Shown here: piece after piece, positions 14,987-21,567 of the stretch
How positions within the stretch are numbered: position 1 is the first letter of the stretch
How the letters are laid out: each line of letters starts with the position of its first letter
Source of the DNA: Lachnospiraceae bacterium
GTDB taxonomy: Bacteria; Bacillota; Clostridia; Lachnospirales; Lachnospiraceae
Length of the DNA stretch: 21,567 bases
Reading direction: 5' to 3'
NCBI GenBank assembly: GCA_017958585.1
Contig: JAGDCK010000023.1
Span: forward strand, 1-21,567
The notes under the pieces: generated by a model
Database searches by the model: none
The model's input: only the letters and a program-made list of their open reading frames with translations
Told to the model about the DNA's origin: nothing
Position numbers and translations under genes: made by a program

Positions 14987-15826
14987 ATGGGCGCAAAAGT
15001 TTGGAAGACATTTGTCTATACAATTATTTATTTAGCTATGATCATATTAGCTGTTACCTGTATGATTCCTCTTGTACTTACTCTCGTAAATGCAACCAGA
15101 ACCGGTGCCGAGATTTCAAGAAGCTTTACATTCATACCGGGTGACGCTTTGCAAGAAAACTGGGAGATCGTTTCCAATTACTTCAACCTTTTCCTCGGTT
15201 TCTGGAACAGCTTGAAGCTTGCAGTTCCTGTAACGATCTTAAGCGGTTATTTCTCTACACTTACCGCTTTTGCACTTGCAGTATATAAGTTCAAAGGAAG
15301 AGATATCATCTTCTACGTAATCGTCGTATTCATGATGATTCCCGGACAGTTGTCTCTTCTTGGATTCTACAACCTGGTATTCCAGTTGAAGATGATCGAC
15401 TCTTATGTACCGCTTATCGTACCTTCAATTGCAGCATCAGGAACAGTATTCTTCCTGAGACAGTATTTCCTGTCAATCCTTCCTATGTCTCTTCTTGAGG
15501 CAGGACGTATTGACGGAGCAAAAGAGTGGTATATGTTCCATAGGATTGCTATTCCTATCGTAACACCCGCTATTGCAACAATGTCAATCGGTGCATTCAT
15601 CGGAAGCTGGAACTCATACCTTATGCCCATGCTCCTTTTGAATACACCTAAGAAATTCCCTCTTCCTGTTATGCTTTCTACATTGTCAGCATCAAAGGAT
15701 ATGGCGAAGAACCAGGGTGCTAAATACCTCGCGGTATCAATTTCAATTATTCCTGTAGTAATTGCTTTCTGTTTCTTCTCTAAATACATTATCAGCAGTA
15801 TTTCTGCAGGTTCTGTAAAGGAATAA
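14987..15826 (+). CDS. Sugar ABC importer permease 2 (MalG/LacG-like)
   Basis: The 279-residue protein has about six membrane helices, beginning with FVYTIIYLAMIILAVTCMIP. Its EAA motif is at 171-190: EAGRIDGA, then RIAIP. Length, the FALAVYKFKG motif and the C-terminal ISAGSVKE match MalG-type subunits. It starts 3 bases after the stop of permease 1, with AAGGAGG (14972-14978) lying inside the end of that gene, so the two are coupled and made in equal amount. A strong terminator follows. It pairs with permease 1 to import the sugar captured by the lipoprotein. The energy-supplying ATPase is probably a shared MsmK/MsiK-type protein encoded elsewhere, as is usual in Firmicutes; that is inference. 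Confidence 0.92.
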   Translation: MGAKVWKTFVYTIIYLAMIILAVTCMIPLVLTLVNATRTGAEISRSFTFIPGDALQENWEIVSNYFNLFLGFWNSLKLAVPVTILSGYFSTLTAFALAVYKFKGRDIIFYVIVVFMMIPGQLSLLGFYNLVFQLKMIDSYVPLIVPSIAASGTVFFLRQYFLSILPMSLLEAGRIDGAKEWYMFHRIAIPIVTPAIATMSIGAFIGSWNSYLMPMLLLNTPKKFPLPVMLSTLSASKDMAKNQGAKYLAVSISIIPVVIAFCFFSKYIISSISAGSVKE

Positions 15827-15842
15827 TTAATTTAAGCATTTC

Positions 15843-15874
15843 AAGGCTTCCATTGAAAAATGGAAGCCTTTTTT
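15843..15874 (+). terminator. Strong terminator after the sugar importer
   Basis: A perfect 12-bp stem (15843-15854 and 15859-15870) with a GAAA tetraloop runs into six T in all. It closes the importer operon 17 bases after the permease stop, only 25 bases before the kinase start. Confidence 0.92.
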
Positions 15875-15899
15875 ACTAAAATAGGTTATTATATTTACT

Positions 15900-17753
15900 A
15901 TGAGCACAGAAAAGAAAAAGAGAAACGGATTAATTAAATATCGTGGTATGAAGCTGAATCGGAAGATAGCCATCATCATGCTGGTTCTGGTTTTGGTGCC
16001 TTCATCAATCTTTACTGTGCTTACATACAAAAGCATTGAGAGGCGAGGGGTCGAGGGCAGTGCCAACTCTCTCTCCTTTACCATTAACAGATGTGACAAT
16101 GAGATAATCAGTAATGTGAGCATAATCGAATCAGCCACGGATTTTACTCTTACGGACTCAAATCTCACAGGACTTATCGACAGGATATTCCAGGGGCACA
16201 GCCTTCTGTATGTCAATAACCCTTACAATATGAGCATCACTAACCTGGAGCGTATGGTGGAATCAAACCCTGATATTTACAAGCTTCGATTATATATAAA
16301 CAGTGTAAATATCACGGAGACACCTCCTATCCTGTATAACTACGAGTCCATGTACAAACTTCCCTGGGCGGATACGGATGAGATAGGTGGCTGGGTGTTT
16401 GGATATGTGGACACAAATGTGGACTCATCTTTGCTTAATACCTCTCAGCGAAATGCCGCATACATAACGCCCATAAAAGTGACCGGAAGCGGTATTGTGG
16501 GATATCTGGAGGTTGCAGTCACCATGAACACACTGTTTCCGGACATCTACAATTCCGATGAAAACACTGTGGTGCTTTTCAGGGACAATGACGGAAATAT
16601 TTACAGCAGTGATTCAAATGCTCATTTTGCAGCTGATGTGGTATCATTTCTTGATAATAAAGAAGACTGGAATTGGAACAAAAGCGTTCAGGCCTTTGAC
16701 CCGGGGTATGAAACTGCCATTCTTGTGGAGACAAAGTATGTTCCGGAGCTAGGAGGAAGCATAATCGGTGTCTATGACATGGAGGACACCATCGGAACTC
16801 TCAGAAGTAACAGAAACATGTACCTTCTCGGAATGCTTATCATGGCAGTGGTACTCTCTGTTGCAATTAACAGTATCGTAAAGAGACTCTTCGCTAAATT
16901 CTACAAGATATTGGACTCCATCAGACTGGTTCAGGACGGAGACTTAAGCGTCAGAGTCGGTGTGTCGGGAAACGATGAGATTGGGGAACTGGGTACTCAG
17001 ATAGACAAGATGCTCGACAGGATCAGAGCACTTATGGAGGAGAATGTAACCCGTGAGCGACTTGCAAAAAACTCTGAGATACGAGTGTTACAAAACCAGA
17101 TAAATGCCCATTTTATATATAATGTACTTGAATCCATCAAGATGATGGCAGAGATCGATGAAAAATATGATATCTCCGACGCCATCACCAGCCTTGGAAG
17201 GCTCCTCAGGTACAGTATGCACTGGACAAGCGGTACCGTAACTGTGGGAGAAGAACTGGATTATGTGAAAAACTATCTGGCTCTTATCAACCTAAGGTTT
17301 GACTATGAGATATATTTATCCCTTAATATTCCGGATCTTGTATTAAAACAGCAGATTCCAAAGATGAGCCTGCAGCCCATTGTGGAAAATGCCATTTATC
17401 ACGGTATCGAGCAGATCGCGGAAAATACCAATATTTATGTCAAAGGTAAGCTTGAGAACTCGGAAGTGATACTGGAAGTCACCGATGCCGGAAAAGGTAT
17501 GACGGAGGAACAGGTGGAGAAACTTATGGACAAGATCCATGGAAAGTTCAACACCGATGAAACTGAAAAATCCTACGCATCCAGAGAGGGCGGAGGTCAT
17601 GGCATCGGTCTTAAAAATGTGGAAGACCGAATCCACATGAACTTTGGTGACAGCTACGGACTTACGGTAAATTCAAAGCTTGGCGTATTTACAAAGGTTC
17701 AGCTGAGAGTTCCTCAGACTTTTTATGAAATTGATGAAAAAGAATCAAAGTAA
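15900..17753 (+). CDS. YesM-type sensor histidine kinase
   Basis: The 617-residue protein has a first membrane helix at about 24-44, an extracytoplasmic sensor region of some 260 residues, a second helix at about 306-326, a HAMP segment to about 370, then the LytS/YesM kinase core. The phosphorylated His is His404 in QINAHFIYN; the family usually has QINPHFLYN, so Pro is replaced by Ala. The ATP-binding part shows N497 in QPIVENAIYHG, DAGKGM at 529-534 and GHGIGL at 566-571. Family members sense extracellular sugars or envelope signals and pass phosphate to a YesN-type regulator, here the next gene. The ATG at 15900 has no recognisable ribosome site; the in-frame ATG at 15948 lacks one too. 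It follows the importer terminator closely, so it needs its own promoter or readthrough. Confidence 0.92.
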   Translation: MSTEKKKRNGLIKYRGMKLNRKIAIIMLVLVLVPSSIFTVLTYKSIERRGVEGSANSLSFTINRCDNEIISNVSIIESATDFTLTDSNLTGLIDRIFQGHSLLYVNNPYNMSITNLERMVESNPDIYKLRLYINSVNITETPPILYNYESMYKLPWADTDEIGGWVFGYVDTNVDSSLLNTSQRNAAYITPIKVTGSGIVGYLEVAVTMNTLFPDIYNSDENTVVLFRDNDGNIYSSDSNAHFAADVVSFLDNKEDWNWNKSVQAFDPGYETAILVETKYVPELGGSIIGVYDMEDTIGTLRSNRNMYLLGMLIMAVVLSVAINSIVKRLFAKFYKILDSIRLVQDGDLSVRVGVSGNDEIGELGTQIDKMLDRIRALMEENVTRERLAKNSEIRVLQNQINAHFIYNVLESIKMMAEIDEKYDISDAITSLGRLLRYSMHWTSGTVTVGEELDYVKNYLALINLRFDYEIYLSLNIPDLVLKQQIPKMSLQPIVENAIYHGIEQIAENTNIYVKGKLENSEVILEVTDAGKGMTEEQVEKLMDKIHGKFNTDETEKSYASREGGGHGIGLKNVEDRIHMNFGDSYGLTVNSKLGVFTKVQLRVPQTFYEIDEKESK

Positions 17754-17770
17754 TCCTTTTGGAGGCTTTT

Positions 17771-19246
17771 ATGCATACTCTTTTGATAGTTGAAGACGAA
17801 AAAATGATAAGACAGGGAATCAAGGCAATGATTCAGAGGAGCGGTGTTCCTGTGGATACCATACTGGAATGCGGTAACGGCGAGATGGCTTTGGAGATTC
17901 TGAAGACCCAGGTGGTGGACGTGATGTTCACCGATATCCGAATGCCAAAGATGGATGGTATCGAGCTTGTAAAGGCCATGCAGGATCTGCCAAACAAACC
18001 CCTGACCGTTGCGGTTTCCGGATATGATGAGTTCTCCTATGCCGTGGAGATGCTCAGAGCAGGAGTCAGGGAATATATATTAAAGCCCGTGGATCGTGAC
18101 AAGATAAAGGAGATCCTCACAACCCTTGATGAGGAGATCAAGGAAAAGCATGTCAGAAATGTAAACACCAGGACCATCGGATGTCAGCAGATCAAGCATA
18201 TGATATGGGACGATGATGTGACTGATGCTGAGGTTGCGGCCATAGCCAGCGAGTATGGAGATACGTTTTTTACGGACGGGTACTTTGTGGTATGTCTGGA
18301 CAATCGCCCGGGGGACATGAAGGTAGACGAGGATCATGTATATATCAACAATCTGGGAGACTTCGAGATATATATTTTGAAGGCCGAGGTGCTGAACAAA
18401 TATAAACTCCAGGAGTGGAGGACCAGATATATCGGAATAAGCCGTCTTCACACTGATTTTGTGGAGATAAAAGATGCCTACAACGAGGCCAGAAAAGCCA
18501 GGATAGAAGCCTTTTGGCTTGAGAAACTTCAGATTGATTACGATGAACTGCTGGCCTTTACAAAATTCGAGGAAAAGCTTCAGGCTGAGACCATCTCATC
18601 CTATATACAGATGCTTGGAACCGACAAGGTGGAGCAGGCCATGAAGAACTTAAGGAGCATATTCTGGAACGCCAGAAGGGACATAGACCATTTCAACCTT
18701 GATGAGCAGCTGGTCAGCTTCCTCTCGGAATTGTCTGAGACCTATGATGCGGTGCTCCATGCTGAGAGCGAGAGAATCGAAAAATTCAAACACCTCTATG
18801 CATTCAAGAATATCGGCTTCTATGAGAATGAGTTCATGGGATGGCTTGACAAATTCACGGAGAGCTTAAACCACAAATTCGAGGATTACAAGAACAAGCA
18901 AAAGATCCAGCAGGCAGTAATGTATGTCAGGGAAAACTATGACAAGGATCTTAATATGGCGGTGGTTTCAAACCATATTTCCATGAACTATTCGCTGTTT
19001 TCCTATGCCTTCAAGCAATACACAGGAACCAATTTTGTAGCCTTTTTAAAGGACATCAGAATGAATAAGGCAAAGGAACTTTTGGAGAAGACAGATATGC
19101 GAATCGTTGAGATAAGCCAGAAGATCGGATATGAGAATGAAAAACATTTCATGAAGATATTCAAGGCTTCCTACGGCGTGTCGCCCACAGAATACAGAAA
19201 GAACATGCAATTTAAAAAAGATATTCCCGAAAGCGTGGAAGAGTAA
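17771..19246 (+). CDS. YesN-type response regulator with AraC DNA-binding domain
   Basis: The 491-residue protein starts at the ATG at 17771, 5 bases after GGAGG (17761-17765) and 17 bases after the kinase stop. The receiver domain (about 1-120) is complete: acidic pocket Glu8-Asp9, phosphorylation site Asp55 in TDIRMPKMDG, Ser83 and Lys105 in LKPVD. A middle region of about 250 residues, with predicted helices, has no motif I recognise but is usual for YesN proteins. The C-terminal 100 residues form the double helix-turn-helix of the AraC/XylS family (VSNHISMNYSLFSYAFKQ, then IVEISQKIGYENEKHFMK and SPTEYRK). It should activate transcription when phosphorylated by the kinase; the importer promoter with its strong -10 and weak -35 is the obvious target, by inference. 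Confidence 0.94.
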   Translation: MHTLLIVEDEKMIRQGIKAMIQRSGVPVDTILECGNGEMALEILKTQVVDVMFTDIRMPKMDGIELVKAMQDLPNKPLTVAVSGYDEFSYAVEMLRAGVREYILKPVDRDKIKEILTTLDEEIKEKHVRNVNTRTIGCQQIKHMIWDDDVTDAEVAAIASEYGDTFFTDGYFVVCLDNRPGDMKVDEDHVYINNLGDFEIYILKAEVLNKYKLQEWRTRYIGISRLHTDFVEIKDAYNEARKARIEAFWLEKLQIDYDELLAFTKFEEKLQAETISSYIQMLGTDKVEQAMKNLRSIFWNARRDIDHFNLDEQLVSFLSELSETYDAVLHAESERIEKFKHLYAFKNIGFYENEFMGWLDKFTESLNHKFEDYKNKQKIQQAVMYVRENYDKDLNMAVVSNHISMNYSLFSYAFKQYTGTNFVAFLKDIRMNKAKELLEKTDMRIVEISQKIGYENEKHFMKIFKASYGVSPTEYRKNMQFKKDIPESVEE

Positions 19247-19251
19247 ACAAA

Positions 19252-19298
19252 ACCTCCGAGGCAGGTCACAAAATGTGATCAACTCGGAGGTATTTTTT
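19252..19298. terminator. Shared bidirectional terminator between convergent genes
   Basis: A 9-bp outer stem (19252-19260 and 19283-19291) encloses a second small stem (about 19264-19270 and 19274-19280). On the plus strand it ends in a T-run (19293-19298). On the minus strand the sequence after the stem is TTTGTTT, so it can also stop the convergent LacI-like/GGDEF gene. Confidence 0.85.
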
Positions 19299-19314
19299 GA
19301 TCTAAATCCTGATA

Positions 19315-21255
19315 TCAGCGCAGATCGGAATCGTCCTTGAATGAACTGCCGAATTTCTTATGTCTGATCTCTTTTTGTGCATACATGTTTCTGTCAGCCG
19401 CCTTGAAGCCTTCATCCACATCGTCTGTCTCGTAACCGTCAATGATGGCGTATCCGCCGCTAACCATTACCTTGAAGGGGCGTGAACTGGTATCGTTGTA
19501 ATTTTCCAGATATTTCTGTATGCGGTAAATGATATTCTGGGTCTCTTCTTCGCTGAGACCGCTGCAGAGGATATAGAACTCATCTCCGCCGAATCTGCAG
19601 GCGATGAGATCATCGCTTAACACCTGGCTGATGGCCTGTCCCAGGATCTGGATGGCGAAATTTCCCTCCGCGTGACCGAATTTGTCATTGATCCTCTTTA
19701 GATAGTCCAGGTCAAGTACCAATGCTGAGAGCTGTTTTCCATCTGCCATAGCTTTTTTTGTAAAGTCTGAAACCTTCATGTTGAAGGTCTGGAGGTTCAG
19801 GAGTCCTGTCAAAGCATCGTGACTGTAGATCTCCTCCAGTCTGTCCAGCATGATCTGCATATTCTTGTTGCTGCGGATCGAGTGGAACATGGAATTTAAG
19901 TTTGAAAGCCAGCTCACAAACGGGAACGGATATGAGATTATATTGTTCTCGTAGGCCTGACAGATATATCCGTAGCTCTTCTCGCCGAAAAACAGGGGAG
20001 TGAATACGTAAACGGAGCTGGTGTTGGCGTTTCTGATATAATCGGGCAGTGAGTCGTTTTTGGAAAAAGTGCACTCTGAGAGTCTGACGCCGTCACGCCT
20101 TGCAAGCTTTAAAAAGATCTTGTCCTTGTCCAGGTTCTCCTCCATATGTGTGACACGTTTTACCTCTGAGGAAATCCTGTCCCACTCGGAATACAGACAG
20201 AGATAGAATTCTCTCATGCCCACAACACCCTGATCTTTGTTAACGTTCCTTACAAAGTCATCTATAAGATCCACGCCCACATCCAGGTCCTTTACACCCT
20301 GGAGAATGGAAGACATTCTCATTCCGGAGAGATATACTCTTTCAAGCTGATCGATCTTACTCTTTAATTTATAACTGTAGAGAATTGGAGGTGTATTTTT
20401 TGTAACGTGACAACCACAGGAATTTCTGTATATGGGTGTCGCATTCACAGTGAGAAATTCGTCGAACTCCGGATTATCCAGTTTTTTAAGCAAGAAGTCA
20501 AAGGCTTTTTCGCCAAGTTCATAGGCCGGGAATGTCACCGTTGTAAGAGAGGGGTTGATATTCTGACCAAACTCCAGATTGTCGCATCCCGTTACCGCAA
20601 CACGATGAGGGATGTTAACACCCTTTGATGCAAGCTCCGCAATGACTGTGGAAGCCATCTGGTCATTGTAACAGATAATGGCCTGGGGGTCATTTAACAA
20701 AAGCTTGTCCAGGGCGGTCATGATGCCTTCCTGTGAAAAATCCGATTCCGTATATATGATGTGATCCTTGAGATCAAGATCCGTCATGGCCTCGCGATAG
20801 TAATGTTCTCTCTCCTTTGAGACGAATTCTTCTTCAGAACAGCCAAGATATACGATCCTGGTGAAATTGTGGACCTTTACCAGATGCTCCACGATCTCCT
20901 TTGTGGCGATATTGTTGTCCAAAAGGACCCTTGCGAAGGGGGTCTCCGCGGTGTTTATATCGACCACGGGACAATTCCATGTCTGAAGTTCCTCTATGAT
21001 CCTGTCCTTGATCTCTTTTACCAGATATGTACCGGTACTGGTGATAACTCCGTCGTAATTGGCGGAGTTTGGTATTTTAAGTATACTGAACTCGCCCTTA
21101 CTGTAGTTTCCCAGAACCTTTTCGTCATTTGAAACAAAAATATCAACATGATATCCGTATTGCGAAGCCTTGTCTATGACTCCCTGACACAGATCACGTT
21201 GATAATCTCCATAAATATGTGAAATAAAAACAGCTATTGTATGTATCTTTGCCAT
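19315..21255 (-). CDS. Cytoplasmic LacI-like sugar-binding / GGDEF diguanylate cyclase
   Basis: The 646-residue protein has no signal peptide, membrane helix or helix-turn-helix. From MAKIHTIAVFISHIYGD to about residue 282 (ending in a Cys-Gly-Cys motif at 280-282) it is a periplasmic-binding-protein-like fold of the LacI/GalR effector type, with AIICYNDQMA and VAVTGCDN. A coiled or GAF-like middle region follows to about 480. The C-terminal GGDEF domain is intact, with Mg-binding LDLDYLKRINDKFGH and GGDEF at 556-560. The Arg of the RxxD feedback site is absent. It should make c-di-GMP from two GTP under control of a bound cytoplasmic sugar. I chose the ATG at 21255 because GGAG lies 6 bases before it; an ATG at 21267 and a TTG at 21276 are alternatives. 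It diverges from the last gene and converges on the response regulator. Confidence 0.9.
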   Translation of the reverse strand: MAKIHTIAVFISHIYGDYQRDLCQGVIDKASQYGYHVDIFVSNDEKVLGNYSKGEFSILKIPNSANYDGVITSTGTYLVKEIKDRIIEELQTWNCPVVDINTAETPFARVLLDNNIATKEIVEHLVKVHNFTRIVYLGCSEEEFVSKEREHYYREAMTDLDLKDHIIYTESDFSQEGIMTALDKLLLNDPQAIICYNDQMASTVIAELASKGVNIPHRVAVTGCDNLEFGQNINPSLTTVTFPAYELGEKAFDFLLKKLDNPEFDEFLTVNATPIYRNSCGCHVTKNTPPILYSYKLKSKIDQLERVYLSGMRMSSILQGVKDLDVGVDLIDDFVRNVNKDQGVVGMREFYLCLYSEWDRISSEVKRVTHMEENLDKDKIFLKLARRDGVRLSECTFSKNDSLPDYIRNANTSSVYVFTPLFFGEKSYGYICQAYENNIISYPFPFVSWLSNLNSMFHSIRSNKNMQIMLDRLEEIYSHDALTGLLNLQTFNMKVSDFTKKAMADGKQLSALVLDLDYLKRINDKFGHAEGNFAIQILGQAISQVLSDDLIACRFGGDEFYILCSGLSEEETQNIIYRIQKYLENYNDTSSRPFKVMVSGGYAIIDGYETDDVDEGFKAADRNMYAQKEIRHKKFGSSFKDDSDLR

Positions 21256-21329
21256 CCCAATCTCCATAAGCCCCAAAACATTTCTTAACAGATATATTTT
21301 AGTTTAAAAGTACCAATAATACAAGATGG

Positions 21330-21378
21330 GATTTTGAACAATAAAAAACAAAATCTGACATACATTACAATTTTGAAA
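21330..21378. repeat. ATTTTG/CAAAAT repeats in the divergent intergenic region
   Basis: GATTTTG (21330-21336) and CAAAATC (21349-21355) form a 7-bp inverted repeat, and ATTTTGAA occurs twice in direct orientation (21331 and 21370). The rest of the 190-base gap between the divergent genes is AT-rich without a gene. They could be regulator sites, but low sequence complexity makes chance likely. Confidence 0.25.
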
Positions 21379-21399
21379 AAAATACCGTTTTGCTAATAT
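21373..21399 (+). promoter_or_regulatory. Promoter of the last gene (extended -10)
   Basis: TTGAAA (21373-21378) and TAATAT (21394-21399) are separated by 15 bases, slightly short, but TG one base before the -10 (TGCTAATAT) gives an extended -10. The start would be near 21406, about 41 bases before the GTG. Confidence 0.45.
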
Positions 21400-21446
21400 T
21401 AACTTATGCCAGTGGGCAAAAATTTAAATTTACGGAGGAATGTAAA

Positions 21447-21567
21447 GTGAAGTACGGACATTTCGACAACGAAAACAGAGAATATATCGGACGGTGGTAT
21501 AGGGACAAGGCATATAACAACGGCACCGAGATGGAGGTCGCTGTATTAGATGTTAGTAAAAATACAA
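21447..21567 (+). CDS. 5' end of a gene with GH94 phosphorylase-like first residues, cut by window edge
   Basis: A GTG at 21447 follows GGAGG (21434-21438) at 8 bases and opens a frame to the window end (40 codons). The first residues MKYGHFDNENREYI match the usual beginning of cellobiose-phosphorylase-type GH94 enzymes (MKYGHFDD.NREYVI). The next residues, GRWYRDKAYNN, do not continue into the TP.PWINYLG motif that those enzymes carry, and no other frame restores it. The gene may be a divergent GH94, a rearranged copy, or a different protein with a chance match. Position beside the sugar genes favours a carbohydrate enzyme. The remainder lies beyond the window. Confidence 0.5.
   Translation, partial: MKYGHFDNENREYIGRWYRDKAYNNGTEMEVAVLDVSKNT

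Noticed and set aside
15403..15789. Open frame on the minus strand opposite permease 2
   Set aside because: It mirrors the codons of a clear permease gene, has no family motif and no ribosome site context; a shadow frame.
1..21567. Search by eye for CRISPR repeats, tRNA genes, insertion-sequence ends and phage genes
   Set aside because: No regular repeat-spacer array, cloverleaf, transposase or integrase motif was seen.

Overview
The window looks like chromosome of a low-to-moderate G+C Gram-positive anaerobe, most likely a Lachnospiraceae member of the Butyrivibrio type. The reasons are the lipoprotein-anchored solute-binding protein and adaptors, the YesM/YesN-type two-component pair beside a sugar ABC importer, the LacI-like/GGDEF protein without a DNA-binding head, and GGAGG ribosome sites. 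This assignment is inference from gene content; no rRNA or marker gene is present. I see no tRNA, rRNA, CRISPR array, insertion sequence, integrase or phage gene.

Region 1 (1-1338) is the 3' part of a heavy-metal P-type ATPase (Zn/Cd/Pb type), cut by the window edge. Region 2 (1478-9273) is one six-gene operon: three consecutive HlyD/MacA-like adaptor lipoproteins, one ten-helix FtsX/MacB-type permease of 933 residues, and two MacB/LolD-type ATPases. Its promoter appears to lie inside the terminator hairpin of the preceding gene. The second ATPase has no ordinary start codon for its conserved N-terminus.

Region 3 (9424-15826) is a carbohydrate unit: a cytoplasmic GH94 phosphorylase that I recognise as closest to 1,2-beta-oligoglucan phosphorylase, then a sugar-binding lipoprotein and two MalF/MalG-type permeases. 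No ATPase is encoded with the importer. The binding-protein gene has an elaborate upstream region (A-tracts on a 32-base period, a palindrome, a dyad over the -35) and extreme codon bias. A chain of hairpins separates it from the permeases.

Region 4 (15900-19246) encodes a YesM-type sensor kinase and a YesN-type response regulator with an AraC DNA-binding domain, the likely controllers of the importer. Region 5 (19315-21255, minus strand) encodes a cytoplasmic protein that joins a LacI-like sugar-binding module without helix-turn-helix to an intact GGDEF diguanylate cyclase domain. It converges on the response regulator across a shared terminator and diverges from a last gene, starting at 21447, whose first residues resemble a second GH94 phosphorylase.

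Read together, regions 3-5 suggest a system for importing an oligosaccharide (possibly beta-1,2-glucan fragments), splitting it with phosphate inside the cell, and sensing it twice: outside through the kinase, and inside through a c-di-GMP-producing sugar sensor. The link between these genes is inferred from proximity and family knowledge, not shown by the sequence alone.
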